Assembly: GCA_003478355.1 (NCBI GenBank)
Contig: QUFC01000011.1
Span: 1 to 64,000 of the forward strand
Length of the DNA stretch: 64,000 nt
Source of the DNA: Lachnospiraceae bacterium AM48-27BH
Lineage (GTDB): Bacteria; Bacillota; Clostridia; Lachnospirales; Lachnospiraceae
Reading direction: 5' to 3'
Shown: positions 1 to 10,011 of the stretch, in pieces
How positions within the stretch are numbered: position 1 is the first letter of the stretch
Layout: each line of letters begins with the position of its first letter
Notes under the pieces: generated by a model
Told to the model about the DNA's origin: nothing
The model's database searches: none
Seen by the model: only the letters and a program-made list of their open reading frames with translations
Translations under genes and position numbers: made by a program

Positions 1-245
1 CCTGAGACTGCCAGAGTCGTAGACGAAAGAGGTGAGAGTCGTAGACGAAAGAGGTGATCAAGCTGGTAAAAGAGGCTTACAAAAAGGCCATGGAGATTTT
101 GGCTCAGAATGAAGGAAAGCTGCATGAAATCGCAGCTTATCTGCTGGAGAAAGAGACCATTACCGGTGATGAGTTTATGGAAATTTTAAATCGGAAAGAG
201 GAAACGAAGACAGAATCGGCGGAACATGAGCTGGTGACCGAGTAG
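1..245 (+). CDS. ftsH: FtsH membrane protease, 3' end only, frame broken
   Basis: This is the C-terminal end of an ATP-dependent zinc metalloprotease of the FtsH family, which degrades membrane and regulatory proteins at the cytoplasmic membrane. From position 54 the frame reads IKLVKEAYKKAMEIL and then EKETITGDEFMEIL, the conserved helical tail of FtsH. The first 30 bases read PETARVVDER in another frame, which is the expected preceding segment. The two halves are separated by a 22-bp tandem duplication (13-56) plus one extra base, so the frame entering the window stops at 55-57. Everything upstream lies outside the window. The duplication could be a real mutation or an assembly artefact; the family call rests on the tail motif. 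Confidence 0.75.
13..56 (+). repeat. 22-bp perfect tandem duplication inside ftsH
   Basis: Two adjacent identical 22-bp units occupy 13-34 and 35-56. The sequence before the first unit and after the second are both normal FtsH coding sequence but in different frames, so the duplication is an insertion relative to the family. Confidence 0.9.
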
Positions 246-326
246 AGAGACTATTTACAAGGGAGCAGTCTGGAGAGGATTGCTCCCTGTCTTGATAGGA
301 AGAATGATCGGGGGGAAGATCAGGAC

Positions 327-1676
327 ATGGAGATACAGAAAAAGAAAGACACCGACATGACGGAGGGGGTCATCTGGAAGCAGCTGTTGTGGTTTGCACT
401 GCCGCTGATGGTGGGCAACGTATTCCAACAGTTCTACAATACTGTAGATAGTATTGTGGTAGGCAACTTTGTGGGAAAGGAAGCATTGGCGGCGGTGGGA
501 TCTGTGGGTTCCATCATCAACTCTGTCATCGGCTTTTTTGGCGGCCTGGCAACTGGCGCCAGTGTTGTCATCGCCCAGAGCTATGGGGCGAAAAATGATG
601 GAAAGGTCAGTATTGCAGTCCATACCACCTTTTGCATGACATTGGTCCTGTGTGTGGTGTTTACTATTGTGGGGATCTCGGCAACACCATTTTTGCTGCG
701 TTTTATGAGCATGCCTGATGATGTGATCGGGGAAGCCACGAAATATCTGATGATCTATTTCTCCGGTGTTTCCGGCCTGATGATCTATAATATGGGGTCT
801 GGTGTACTTCGTGCGGTGGGAGATTCCAAGCGGCCACTGTACTTTCTGGTATTTTCAGCTTGTGTGAACACCGTCCTGGATTTGGTATTTGTAGTAAAGT
901 TTCATTGGGGAATCGCAGGCGTGGCCTGGGCTACGGTGATTGCCCAGGGATTGTCGGCGGTGCTGATCTTAGTCGTGCTATTCCGGGAAAATGGCGCTTA
1001 CCGTCTGGTTCTTTCTAAAATGAAGACAGACCGTGGCGCTCTTCAGGAGATTGTCCGGATCGGCTTTCCGTCTGCAGTCCAGCAGACGGTGACAGCATTT
1101 TCCAATGTGTTTGTCCAGTCTTATATCAATTCCTTCGGCTCCAATGCCATGGCAGGCTGGAGTGCTTATGGAAAGATCGACCAGTTTATGATGCTGCCGA
1201 TGCAGAGTGTGGCTCTGGCGGCTACCACCTTTGTAGGACAGAATCATGGAGCCAGACGAGAAGACCGTGTAAAAAAAGGCACCAGGACGGCTCTTGGCCT
1301 TTCTATGGTGATATCGATAGCTGTTATGATTCCGATTCTGTCCTTTGCACCGGTGATGGTGAAGCTGTTTAACAGCCATTCAGAGGTGGTACGGTACGGA
1401 AGCCTGTTTTTACGGCTTTTAAGCCCGTTTTATGTTTTATGCTGCGTGAACCAGATCTTAGCCAGTACCTTGCGGGGACTGGGGGATTCCAAAGCCCCGA
1501 TGATCATTATGCTGGGTTCGTTCGTAGTGTTCCGGCAGATTTACCTGATGATCGTGTCGCATCTGACTTCATCGGTGATCCCGGTGGCGATGGGGTATCC
1601 TATGGGATGGCTGGTGTGCAGTCTGTGTATCGCCATCTATTACCGGAAGAAGATTGGAAAGCTTATGAATACGTAG
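327..1676 (+). CDS. MATE-family multidrug/Na+ antiporter
   Basis: This is a twelve-helix inner-membrane exporter of the MATE family (449 residues, the usual length), which exchanges cations for drugs or metabolites. The N-terminus carries the typical segment MVGNVFQQFYNTVDSIVVGN, and the second half repeats the fold (residues about 230-440, including GSNAMAGWSAYGKIDQF and the GLGDSKAP loop). The start follows a GGGGGGAAG stretch about 10 bases upstream. It stands alone between ftsH and a strong bidirectional terminator. The substrate cannot be inferred. Confidence 0.9.
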   Translation: MEIQKKKDTDMTEGVIWKQLLWFALPLMVGNVFQQFYNTVDSIVVGNFVGKEALAAVGSVGSIINSVIGFFGGLATGASVVIAQSYGAKNDGKVSIAVHTTFCMTLVLCVVFTIVGISATPFLLRFMSMPDDVIGEATKYLMIYFSGVSGLMIYNMGSGVLRAVGDSKRPLYFLVFSACVNTVLDLVFVVKFHWGIAGVAWATVIAQGLSAVLILVVLFRENGAYRLVLSKMKTDRGALQEIVRIGFPSAVQQTVTAFSNVFVQSYINSFGSNAMAGWSAYGKIDQFMMLPMQSVALAATTFVGQNHGARREDRVKKGTRTALGLSMVISIAVMIPILSFAPVMVKLFNSHSEVVRYGSLFLRLLSPFYVLCCVNQILASTLRGLGDSKAPMIIMLGSFVVFRQIYLMIVSHLTSSVIPVAMGYPMGWLVCSLCIAIYYRKKIGKLMNT

Positions 1677-1699
1677 ATATGCCAGAATGCTGGTATATA

Positions 1700-1747
1700 A
1701 AAAGAGAAACAGATCATTCATGGTGAGAGTGATCTGTTTCTCTTTTT
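1700..1747. terminator. Bidirectional terminator between MATE gene and dehydratase activator
   Basis: A 16-bp perfect stem (AAAGAGAAACAGATCA and its complement) with a 13-base loop, followed by T-rich sequence. It is flanked by A-rich and T-rich tracts, so it can serve the plus-strand MATE gene and the minus-strand gene ending at 1768. Confidence 0.9.
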
Positions 1748-1767
1748 GCTTTTTAAAGAGTCCGCTG

Positions 1768-4700
1768 CTATAAATTCTTTTGAGCCGTTGCTAACATTAA
1801 TTTAATACGGTTTAACTGGTTAACCTCGCTTGCGCCTGGGTCATAATCGACTGCGATAATATTGGATTCCGGATAAGCCCGGCGCAGCTCTTTGATGACA
1901 CCTTTTCCTACGATGTGGTTCGGCAGACATCCAAATGGCTGGGTGCAGACGATGTTGTTGACGCCACTGTGGATCAGCTCTAACATCTCTCCGGTCAGGA
2001 ACCAGCCTTCACCGGTCTGATTGCCCAAGGAGACGAAATCCTTGGCCATATTGGCCAGATTCTGGATCCGAGCTGGCGGGGTGAAGTGGCTGCTGGTTTC
2101 CAGTTCCCTGCGGGCTACTTTGCGGAAGTATTCCAGCAGGGAAATACCCATATTGCATAAACGGGCGGTAGAAGACTTGCCGCCTAAGTTTTCTGCCTTG
2201 AAATTGCTGTTGTAGAAGCAGTAGAGCAGGAAATCCATCAGATCCGGCATCACGGCCTCAGCACCTTCAGATTCCAGAAGCTCTACGATATGGTTGTTGG
2301 CCAGAGGGGAGAATTTTACTAAAATCTCTCCAACGATGCCGACCTTTGGCTTCTTCACATCGACTCTTGGCAGGTTGTCAAAGTCGTGGATGATGCCGCG
2401 GATAATCTTACTGAATTCCATCATAGCCGGAGCTTTCTTGGAAACTGCTCTGATACAGCGTTTTTTCCATTTTTCATGAAGGGCGTTGGCAGAGCCCGGC
2501 TCCTTCTCGTAAGGACGGGTGGCATAAAGCACCCGCATGAAGATATCGCCGTAAACCACTGCCTGCATGGCCTTGGTTAACATAAGCGGTGTGAAGGAGA
2601 AGCCCGGGTTGGTCTCCATGCCGTTAGCGTTGATGGAGATTACCGGGATCTGCGGCATACCGGCCTTCTCTAAGGCACGGCGGATAAATCCGATGTAGTT
2701 GGATGCACGGCAGCCTCCGCCGGTCTGGCTCATGAAGACAGCCGTGTGATTTAAGTCGTATTTACCAGATAACAGGGCGTCCATGATCTGACCAATGACG
2801 ATCAGGGACGGATAGCAGGCGTCATTATTCACATACTGGAGTCCTACATCCACGGCAGAACGATTGTGGTTCTGCAGCACTTCGATGTGGTAACCGAAGG
2901 AGCGGATGGCCGGTTCCAGAAGGTCAAAGTGGATCGGTGACATCTGTGGACAAAGGATCGTGTAGTCCTTCTTCATGTCCTTGGTGAAAAGCACACGATT
3001 ATAAGCGCTGGAAACCACTTTTTTCTGGTAATGGTTCCGGTCACGTACCTTTAATGCTGCGATCAGGGAACGGACACGGATCCGGGCAGCGCCTAAGTTG
3101 TTGACCTCGTCGATCTTTAATACGGTATAGATTTTTCCTGCGGAAGCTAAAATGTCATGGACCTGATCGGTGGTAACGGCATCCAGGCCACATCCGAAGG
3201 AGTTTAACTGGATCAAGTCCAGGCAGTCGCTGGTCTTTACATAAGAAGCAGCTGCATACAGACGGGAGTGGTACATCCACTGGTCTGTGACGATCAGAGG
3301 CCGCTCCACCTTGCCTAAATGAGCCACAGAATCCTCAGTCAGAACTGCCATGCCGTAGGAAGTGATCATCTCCGGGATACCATGATGGATCTCCGGGTCG
3401 ATGTGGTAAGGACGTCCCGCCAGGACGATACCTCTGCGGTTGTGCTCCTTTAACCAGGCGATGGTCTCCTCGCCCTTTTTCTCGATATCCCTGTGAGCTG
3501 CGTCTAACTCTTCCCAAGCTTTATGGACGGCATTTCTCACCTCTGCTTCCGGGATCTGGAATTCCTTCTGGAACTCTGTTACCAGCTGTTTTGCCAGGAT
3601 CTCCTCATTGGTAAATGCCATAAAAGGATTTAAGAAGCGGATATTCTGCTCGTCCAGCTCTTCCACGTTATTCTTGATATTCTCCGCGTAAGAGGTGACC
3701 ATCGGGCAGTTATAGTGGTTGCCTGCCTCCGGCTGTTCATTCCGCTCATACGGAATACAGGGATAAAAAATGGTTTTGATGCCTTGGGCAATGAGCCAGG
3801 ACACATGTCCGTGGGCGATCTTCGCCGGATAGCACTCAGACTCACTGGGGATGGACTCAATGCCCAGCTCATAGATCTTTCTGGTAGACTGCGGGGACAA
3901 TACGGTGCGGAAGCCCAGTTCCTTAAAGAACACTGCCCAGAATGGGAAGTTCTCATAGAAATTTAAGACTCTCGGGATACCGATGGTGCCTCTTGGAGCC
4001 TGGTCGGCTGTCAGAGCCTCGTAGTCGAAGATCCGGTGATACTTATAATCGAAGAGGTTTGGAATCTCTTTTCTTGTTTTTTCTTTGCCAAGACCACGTT
4101 CACAACGGTTGCCGCTGATAAACTGGCGTCCGCCCTCAAAGCGGTTGATGGTCAGAACACAGCGGTTGGTACAGCCCTTACAGCGGGCCATGGAGGTCTC
4201 ATACTGTAAGCCAATAATCTTGTCTAATGGCAGCATGGAGGTCTCCTTGTCCTTCTCATACCGTTCTCTTGCGATCAGGGCAGCGCCGAACGCACCCATG
4301 ATACCGGCGATATCCGGACGGACTGCCTCACAACCGGAGATCTGTTCGAAGCTCCTTAAAACGGCGTCATTGTAGAAGGTACCACCCTGGACTACCACAT
4401 GGGTACCCAGATCAGCTGGGCTTGTAATTTTAATTACCTTATATAATGCGTTCTTGATGACGGAGTAAGCCAGACCTGCGGAAATATCAGCCACCGTTGC
4501 GCCTTCCTTCTGGGCCTGCTTAACGTTGGAGTTCATAAATACGGTACAGCGGGAACCTAAATCAGTCGGGTTCTGTGCAAACAGAGCTTCTTTCGCAAAA
4601 TCTTCCACAGAATAATTCAGGGATTTGGCAAATGTCTCGATAAAGGAGCCACATCCGGAGGAGCAGGCCTCATTTAACTGGACACTGTCTACGCTGTTGT

Positions 4701-6036
4701 CCTTGATCTTGATGCATTTCATGTCCTGTCCGCCGATATCCAGGATACAGTCTACGTCCGGCTCAAAGAATTTTGCCGCGTAGAAATGGGAGATGGTCTC
4801 GACTTCGCCCTCATCCAGCATAAACGCAGATTTTAACAGCGCCTCGCCGTATCCTGTGGAACAGGACCAGGCAATGTGGGCTTTCTCGGGAAGAAGTGCC
4901 CGGATCTCCCGCATGGAGCGGATGGCGGTAGCTAAAGGGCTTCCATTATTGCTGCTGTAAAAGCTGTATAACAGGGAGCCGTCCTCACCGACCAGAGCAA
5001 TCTTGGTGGTGGTAGAACCGGCATCGATACCAAGATAGCAGTTGCCCTCGTAATCTGACAGGGAACCTTTCTTTACACAGTGTTCACTGTGACGGGTCAG
5101 AAACGCGTCATAATCCTCGTGGGTGGCAAATAATGGCGCCATACGTTTGACTTCAAAATCCATCTTGATGCCGTGTTCCAGCTTATGGATCATGTCTTCT
5201 ATGGAAATCGTCACATCTTCCTTACTGTTCATGGCAGCGCCAAGAGCTGCGAACAGATGGGAGTGAGCCGGTGCGATGATCTGGTCATCCGTCAGATGCA
5301 GGGTGCGGATAAACGCCTCCCGAAGCTCGGATAAGAAATGAAGCGGACCGCCAAGAAAGGCGACATTTCCCCGGATCGGCTTGCCGCAGGCCAGTCCACT
5401 GATGGTCTGGTTGACAACTGCCTGGAAAATAGAAGCGGATAAGTCTTCTCTGGTAGCCCCCTCGTTGATCAGCGGCTGGATATCCGTCTTGGCAAATACA
5501 CCGCAGCGGGCCGCGATGGGGTAGATCATCTGGTAATTTTTGGCATATTCATTTAATCCAGCGGCATCTGTCTGAAGAAGAGACGCCATCTGGTCGATAA
5601 AGGAACCGGTGCCGCCTGCGCAGATACCATTCATACGCTGGTCGATGCCTCCGGTGAAATAAATAATTTTTGCGTCCTCGCCGCCAAGCTCGATGGCAAC
5701 GTCCGTTTTCGGCGCATAATCTTTTAAGGAAGTAGCCACAGCTACGACCTCTTGGACAAATGGAACCTCCAGGTGTTTGGACAGTGTCAGGCCGCCGGAA
5801 CCGGTAATGACCGGATGAAGCTCGATAGGCCCTAATTTTTCCAGGGCGCGGTGCAGCAAAGCAGCCAGAGTCTCCTGAATATTGGCATAGTGACGCTCAT
5901 AATCAGAAAAAACCATGCCCTGAGGTGCGGCTTCCTGATCCCAGGATGCACGGTCAGAGCTGTATGTACTGTCTGTAATGGCAATTTTTACGGTTGTGGA
6001 ACCGATGTCGATTCCCAGTGAATATTGTTTACTCAT
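1768..6036 (-). CDS. Giant 2-hydroxyacyl-CoA dehydratase activator (BadF/HgdC-HgdB type)
   Basis: A 1422-residue cytoplasmic protein of the CoA-substrate-specific enzyme activase family. Two ASKHA ATPase modules lie in tandem: the first starts [13 protein letters not shown] (about residue 7), the second [14 protein letters not shown] (about residue 330). Each is followed by a glycine-rich motif; the second has [11 protein letters not shown], matching the cysteine that binds the bridging [4Fe-4S] cluster of HgdC-type activators. A cysteine pair in RCKGCTNRC precedes a DUF2229 region and an HgdB-like C-terminal half. Known relatives pump electrons into radical-type dehydratases; fused long forms like this are common in Clostridia but their partner is unknown. 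The open frame continues 59 codons upstream, but [12 protein letters not shown] is the family-like start, with AAGGAGG upstream separated by a GGGGA/TCCCC mini-hairpin. Confidence 0.85.
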   Translation of the reverse strand: MSKQYSLGIDIGSTTVKIAITDSTYSSDRASWDQEAAPQGMVFSDYERHYANIQETLAALLHRALEKLGPIELHPVITGSGGLTLSKHLEVPFVQEVVAVATSLKDYAPKTDVAIELGGEDAKIIYFTGGIDQRMNGICAGGTGSFIDQMASLLQTDAAGLNEYAKNYQMIYPIAARCGVFAKTDIQPLINEGATREDLSASIFQAVVNQTISGLACGKPIRGNVAFLGGPLHFLSELREAFIRTLHLTDDQIIAPAHSHLFAALGAAMNSKEDVTISIEDMIHKLEHGIKMDFEVKRMAPLFATHEDYDAFLTRHSEHCVKKGSLSDYEGNCYLGIDAGSTTTKIALVGEDGSLLYSFYSSNNGSPLATAIRSMREIRALLPEKAHIAWSCSTGYGEALLKSAFMLDEGEVETISHFYAAKFFEPDVDCILDIGGQDMKCIKIKDNSVDSVQLNEACSSGCGSFIETFAKSLNYSVEDFAKEALFAQNPTDLGSRCTVFMNSNVKQAQKEGATVADISAGLAYSVIKNALYKVIKITSPADLGTHVVVQGGTFYNDAVLRSFEQISGCEAVRPDIAGIMGAFGAALIARERYEKDKETSMLPLDKIIGLQYETSMARCKGCTNRCVLTINRFEGGRQFISGNRCERGLGKEKTRKEIPNLFDYKYHRIFDYEALTADQAPRGTIGIPRVLNFYENFPFWAVFFKELGFRTVLSPQSTRKIYELGIESIPSESECYPAKIAHGHVSWLIAQGIKTIFYPCIPYERNEQPEAGNHYNCPMVTSYAENIKNNVEELDEQNIRFLNPFMAFTNEEILAKQLVTEFQKEFQIPEAEVRNAVHKAWEELDAAHRDIEKKGEETIAWLKEHNRRGIVLAGRPYHIDPEIHHGIPEMITSYGMAVLTEDSVAHLGKVERPLIVTDQWMYHSRLYAAASYVKTSDCLDLIQLNSFGCGLDAVTTDQVHDILASAGKIYTVLKIDEVNNLGAARIRVRSLIAALKVRDRNHYQKKVVSSAYNRVLFTKDMKKDYTILCPQMSPIHFDLLEPAIRSFGYHIEVLQNHNRSAVDVGLQYVNNDACYPSLIVIGQIMDALLSGKYDLNHTAVFMSQTGGGCRASNYIGFIRRALEKAGMPQIPVISINANGMETNPGFSFTPLMLTKAMQAVVYGDIFMRVLYATRPYEKEPGSANALHEKWKKRCIRAVSKKAPAMMEFSKIIRGIIHDFDNLPRVDVKKPKVGIVGEILVKFSPLANNHIVELLESEGAEAVMPDLMDFLLYCFYNSNFKAENLGGKSSTARLCNMGISLLEYFRKVARRELETSSHFTPPARIQNLANMAKDFVSLGNQTGEGWFLTGEMLELIHSGVNNIVCTQPFGCLPNHIVGKGVIKELRRAYPESNIIAVDYDPGASEVNQLNRIKLMLATAQKNL

Positions 6037-6202
6037 ATATGCGGGGATTTCCCCTGCCTCCTTTGCAAAAAACGATACGCATAGGCAAATGATCCTATCG
6101 TAACTAACAAAGTTTAACACAAAAACGGGAAGAATACAATTAGAAGAGGGTGTTAAAAAAACATGAACGGATTGTAAAATATTTGTGAATGTGCTGATTT
6201 GT

Positions 6203-6231
6203 TTGACAAACAACAGCCCAGAATCTATAAT
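6203..6231 (+). promoter_or_regulatory. Consensus sigma-A promoter for corA
   Basis: TTGACA at 6203-6208 and TATAAT at 6226-6231, exactly 17 bp apart: a perfect consensus promoter about 55 bp before the corA start. Confidence 0.85.
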
Positions 6232-6286
6232 GATAGCGTCAAAGATTCATGCTTGTAGGAAATAGGCAGATAAGAGGTGAGGGATA

Positions 6287-7221
6287 ATGATTCAGATTTT
6301 TATGACAGAGGATGGGGCGATCCATCAAAAAGATGAGATACAAAGCGGTGCGTGGATTGCGTTAACCAATCCAACTGCCACAGAAATTCTGGAAATTTCT
6401 GAGACCTGTGGAATTGATCCTGATCACGTTCGGGCACCTCTGGATGAGGAAGAACGTTCCCGTATTGAGGTGGAAGACGATTACACCTTGATCCTCGTTG
6501 ATATCCCTTCGATTGAGGAGCGCAGTGGAAAGGACTGGTATGTGACCATTCCTCTTGGAATTATCACCACGGAGGAGGCCATCATCACCGTATGTCTGGA
6601 AGAAACCCCGATTCTGGCGGCATTTATGGACGGAAGAGTGAAGGATTTCCATACGTATATGAAAACCCGGTTCATCCTTCAGATTCTTTATAAGAACGCC
6701 TCCCTCTTTTTGCAGTATCTGCGTATTATCGACAAGAAAAGCGATCTGGTAGAACGGAAGCTTCACCAGGCCCAGAAAAATCAGGAATTGATGGAGCTTA
6801 TGGAGCTTGAGAAGAGCCTTCTTTATTTAGTACCTCTCTCCGTTCTAATGAGGTTGTGTTTGAGAAACTGCTGAGAAATGAAAAGATCAAAAAATATCCG
6901 GAGGATACCGAGCTTCTGGAGGACGTCATTATTGAGAATAAGCAGGCAATCGAGATGGCAGGCATTTACAGCGGAGTCTTAAGCGGAACCACAGAGGCTG
7001 TGGCTTCTGTGATCTCAAACAACTTAAATATCGTCATGAAGCTTCTGACCACCATGACAATTGTACTTTCCATTCCAACAATGGTATCCAGCTTTTATGG
7101 CATGAACGTGAGAGGACTGCCATTTGCGGATTGCCCCAATGGATTCTGGATCGTGATCGTGATCGCAGTGATCATTTCTCTGCTGGTCGCTATCATATTT
7201 TCCAAGAAGGATCTGTTTTAG
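6287..7221 (+). CDS. corA: CorA-type Mg2+/Co2+ transporter (one-base deletion in the middle)
   Basis: A membrane divalent-cation channel of the CorA/MIT superfamily. The N-terminal cytoplasmic funnel (residues about 1-190) is read in the first frame and the C-terminal part, with two membrane helices and the signature YGMN loop (in SSFYGMNVRG), in the second. The join is at the TTT run 6826-6828: restoring a fourth T gives continuous EKSLLYFSTSLRSNEVVF. The repaired length is about 311 residues, normal for the family. I treat the shift as a sequence error because both halves are conserved. It is monocistronic from the promoter at 6203-6231, and a hairpin-rich element follows. Confidence 0.85.
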
Positions 7222-7231
7222 TGGAAAACAA

Positions 7232-7366
7232 GTAACTATTCTGTAGGTCTGCGCACATGCTGCGCTGACCGTAAGAACACATAGGCCAGAAAGCAAAAAT
7301 CCCATCAGCGAAGCTGATCTGGAATGGATTTTTGCTCGTAACTATGAAGGTACTGAATAGTTACGA
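7232..7366. mobile_element. MITE-like palindromic element with terminal inverted repeats
   Basis: The element is bounded by the 10-bp inverted repeats GTAACTATTC (7232-7241) and GAATAGTTAC (7355-7364). Inside are an 11-bp stem AGCAAAAATCC/GGATTTTTGCT (7292-7302 and 7326-7336) with a nested ATCAGC-GAA-GCTGAT hairpin, and a right-end palindrome at 7338-7366. That 29-bp right end recurs exactly at 35932-35960. No coding capacity is seen. The inner hairpin probably also terminates corA. Confidence 0.6.
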
Positions 7367-7406
7367 AAACAATTGGTTATGAGCTGATAATAAGAGGAAT
7401 GATGAA

Positions 7407-8258
7407 ATGAATTTTTTGAACAAACTGGAAAAGAAATACCGCAAATACGCGATTCCGAATCTGATGTATTACATCGTGATGCTTTATGGAGCAGGTCTGG
7501 TGATCCAGCTGTTTGCGCCGATGGCATACTGGCGGTTTTTATCCCTGGATATCGGAGCGCTGATGCATGGACAGATCTGGAGGCTGGTGACCTTTATCAT
7601 CTATCCGCCGACCATGGGCACCTTTGTATTTGACAGCGTTTTCTTCGGGATCATTTCCCTGTTTCTGTATTACAGTCTGGGAGTGACGCTGGAGAGGGTC
7701 TGGGGCGCCTTTCGGTTTAATGTATTTTTCCTGATGGGAATGGTGGGAGAGATCTTAGCGGCTCTGGTCAGCTATTTTGTGTTCCATCAGAATCTGTATG
7801 TGACCACCGGATTTTTGAATTTTTCCCTGTTTCTGGCCTTTGCCATCTGTTTTCCGGATGTGCAGTTTTACTTATTTATGGTAATTCCGGTGAAGGCAAA
7901 GTGGATGGCTATTGCAGAATCTGCAGTTTACGTGTATAGTTTTCTGGTTGGCTCAGCCAGCACCCGCTGCGAGATCGTGCTTTCTTTAGCCAATGTGATC
8001 CTGTTTTTCCTGATGACCAGGAATTACAGCCGGATCAATCCAAAGGAGATCTACAGAAAGAAGCAGTTTAAGCAGCAGACAAAGATCCGCATGCCGGGAC
8101 AGCCAAGACATAAATGTGCGGTATGTGGCAGAACAGAGGCGGATGGCGAGAATTTAGAATTCCGTTACTGTTCGAAATGTGCGGGAAACCTGGAATATTG
8201 CCAGGATCATTTATATACGCATAAGCATGTAACAATCGAAGGGGAAAATCCCCAATAA
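7407..8258 (+). CDS. Rhomboid-like polytopic membrane protein with C-terminal zinc ribbon
   Basis: 283 residues with about six membrane helices (residues about 20-205), followed by a basic linker and a cysteine-rich tail: CAVCGR near residue 231, then CSKCAGNLEYC and HLYTHKH, a plausible zinc-binding ribbon. The layout (MHGQIWRLVTFI near the second helix, LERVWGAFRFNVFF after the third) resembles rhomboid and derlin folds. I do not see the rhomboid GxSG serine motif or catalytic histidine, so it is probably a non-proteolytic pseudo-rhomboid. Function unknown. It lies just upstream of pyk without an obvious terminator between them. Confidence 0.6.
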   Translation: MNFLNKLEKKYRKYAIPNLMYYIVMLYGAGLVIQLFAPMAYWRFLSLDIGALMHGQIWRLVTFIIYPPTMGTFVFDSVFFGIISLFLYYSLGVTLERVWGAFRFNVFFLMGMVGEILAALVSYFVFHQNLYVTTGFLNFSLFLAFAICFPDVQFYLFMVIPVKAKWMAIAESAVYVYSFLVGSASTRCEIVLSLANVILFFLMTRNYSRINPKEIYRKKQFKQQTKIRMPGQPRHKCAVCGRTEADGENLEFRYCSKCAGNLEYCQDHLYTHKHVTIEGENPQ

Positions 8259-8304
8259 GCAATGACTAGTTGTAATGATTCGTTTTATTTTCTGGAGGAA
8301 ATGT

Positions 8305-9741
8305 ATGAAAAAAACCAAAATTATTTGTACGATGGGTCCAAATGAGGATAACCGGGAGATTATGGTGGAGCTGGCAAAGAATGGCATGGACATTGCCAGA
8401 TTTAACTTTTCCCATGGCAGCCATGAGGAGCAGAAGACACGTCTGGATCAGTTGAAGAGCGTCCGTGACGAGTTAGGTCTTCCAATCGCAGCTCTGTTAG
8501 ATACCAAGGGTCCGGAGATCCGTACCGGTATGTTAAAGGATGAGAAGAAGGTTACTCTGGTTGAGGGACAGGAATACACCTTAACGACAAGACAGATCGT
8601 AGGTGATGAGAATATCGGTCATATCAACTATGCAGGTCTTCCAGAGGATGTGGCAGCAGGCAATAAGATCCTGATCGATGACGGTCTGATCGAGCTGCTG
8701 GTCACCAGTGTTGAAGGCACCGAGATCCATTGTACCGTTGTAAATGGCGGTGAGCTGGGTCAGAGAAAAGGTGTGAACGTTCCAAAAGTGAAGGTAAAGC
8801 TTCCGGCGCTGACGGAGAAGGATAAGGAGGATATCTGGTTCGGTATCGAGCAGGGCTTCGATTTTATCGCAGCTTCCTTTGTCCGTAACGCAGATGCGAT
8901 CGTTGAGATCAAACAGATGTTAGAGGTAGCCGGTTCCAATATTAAAGTCATCGCGAAGATTGAAAATGAAGAGGGTATCGAGAATCTGGATGCTATCATT
9001 GAGGCCAGCGACGGCATTATGGTAGCCCGTGGCGATATGGGTGTGGAGATTCCGGCAGAGCAGGTTCCGTTTATCCAGAAGACGATCATCCGCAAATGTA
9101 ATGAGGCATGTAAGCCGGTTATCACTGCAACCCAGATGCTGGATTCCATGATCCGTAATCCGCGTCCAACCAGGGCGGAGGTGACGGACGTTGCCAATGC
9201 TGTTTATGACGGAACAGATGCCATCATGTTATCTGGTGAGACTGCTATGGGTAAATATCCGGTAGAGGCATTAAGGATGATGGTTCAGATCGCAAAGGAG
9301 ACAGAGTCCCATCTGGACTACAGTGCGTATCGTGAGAGACGGATCTCTGCAGATAACCGCAAAAGCATTTCCAATGCGGTATGCTTCTCTTCCGTATCCA
9401 CTGCCCATGATCTGGAGGCACAGGCAATCATCGCTCCGACCATCAGTGGATTTACCGCAAGACTGTTATCCAAGTATCGTCCAAGCGTGCGGATCATCGG
9501 TTTATCCCCAAGCGCCAGCGCAGTACGTCAGATGCAGATTTATTGGGGCGTGACTCCGTTTATGGCAAAACGCGCAGAGTCTACGGATATCCTGATCGCT
9601 TCTTCCGTGGATCTGTTAAAGAATAAGGGTGTACTGAAATCTGGTGATGTGGCAGTAGTTACTGCAGGTGTGGTAAATCATGAGAAACGCCATGAGCCGG
9701 CACAGCACACCAATATCATGAGAATCGTGAAAATCCTGTAA
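8305..9741 (+). CDS. pyk: Pyruvate kinase
   Basis: Converts phosphoenolpyruvate and ADP to pyruvate and ATP, the last step of glycolysis. The start MKKTKIICTMGP matches the family and follows TGGAGGAA; the open frame extends 10 codons upstream without a better ribosome site. 478 residues, the standard single-unit length without the extra C-terminal PEP-utilizer domain seen in Bacillus. Visible motifs: ARFNFSHG, LLDTKGPEIRTG, the metal- and substrate-binding stretch VIAKIENEEG, VARGDMGVEIP, and the MLDSMIRNPRPTRAE signature. Confidence 0.97.
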   Translation: MKKTKIICTMGPNEDNREIMVELAKNGMDIARFNFSHGSHEEQKTRLDQLKSVRDELGLPIAALLDTKGPEIRTGMLKDEKKVTLVEGQEYTLTTRQIVGDENIGHINYAGLPEDVAAGNKILIDDGLIELLVTSVEGTEIHCTVVNGGELGQRKGVNVPKVKVKLPALTEKDKEDIWFGIEQGFDFIAASFVRNADAIVEIKQMLEVAGSNIKVIAKIENEEGIENLDAIIEASDGIMVARGDMGVEIPAEQVPFIQKTIIRKCNEACKPVITATQMLDSMIRNPRPTRAEVTDVANAVYDGTDAIMLSGETAMGKYPVEALRMMVQIAKETESHLDYSAYRERRISADNRKSISNAVCFSSVSTAHDLEAQAIIAPTISGFTARLLSKYRPSVRIIGLSPSASAVRQMQIYWGVTPFMAKRAESTDILIASSVDLLKNKGVLKSGDVAVVTAGVVNHEKRHEPAQHTNIMRIVKIL

Positions 9742-9769
9742 TTTTCAGGAGCAATAAATTTGAAGTAAC

Positions 9770-9798
9770 TGGACAATGGGGTCCGCTTAGGTTACAAT
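9770..9798 (+). promoter_or_regulatory. Probable promoter for the decarboxylase gene
   Basis: TGGACA at 9770-9775 and TACAAT at 9793-9798 with a 17-bp spacer, at the start of the hairpin-rich leader before the lysA-like gene. Confidence 0.55.
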
Positions 9799-9811
9799 GC
9801 TAACAGAGTAT

Positions 9812-9966
9812 TGGCACCTTAAGTGGGCCTTTTTTCGTGTCATAGGAAACTTCGACCTATGACACAAAAAACGCTCCGCTAAGGATCGCACTGCGGCGGA
9901 GTGGAAGAATGTCGCTAAAGCGACCCGCCGCAGGCGGAGAATCCTGCAAGCAGGATTCTTTTTATT
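9812..9966 (+). promoter_or_regulatory. Leader of five consecutive hairpins ending in a terminator
   Basis: In order: a GGCAC/GTGGGCC stem with T-run (to about 9835); a 10-bp stem GTGTCATAGG/CCTATGACAC (9837-9865) flanked by T6 and A6; a CTCCGC/GCGGAG stem; GTCGCT-AA-AGCGAC; CCGCC-GCA-GGCGG; and GAATCCTGC-AA-GCAGGATTC (9939-9958) followed by a T-run. The last is an intrinsic terminator about 35 bp before the ribosome site of the next gene. The early T-runs may simply end pyk; the rest could be an attenuator or a stack of dispersed palindromes. I do not recognise a lysine riboswitch. Confidence 0.5.
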
Positions 9967-10011
9967 GAAACACAGGTACGATAAAACTACAAATATGAGG
10001 AGAAAATGATT

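Noticed and set aside
255..623. Minus-strand ORF opposite the MATE gene
   Set aside because: No ribosome site, and it lies wholly antisense to a clear MATE coding frame.
3335..4375. ORFs nested in the dehydratase activator gene on both strands
   Set aside because: They are shadows of a long conserved reading frame with intact motifs throughout.
9812..9966. Lysine riboswitch before the decarboxylase gene
   Set aside because: The stacked simple hairpins do not show the five-helix junction or conserved core of the L-box.
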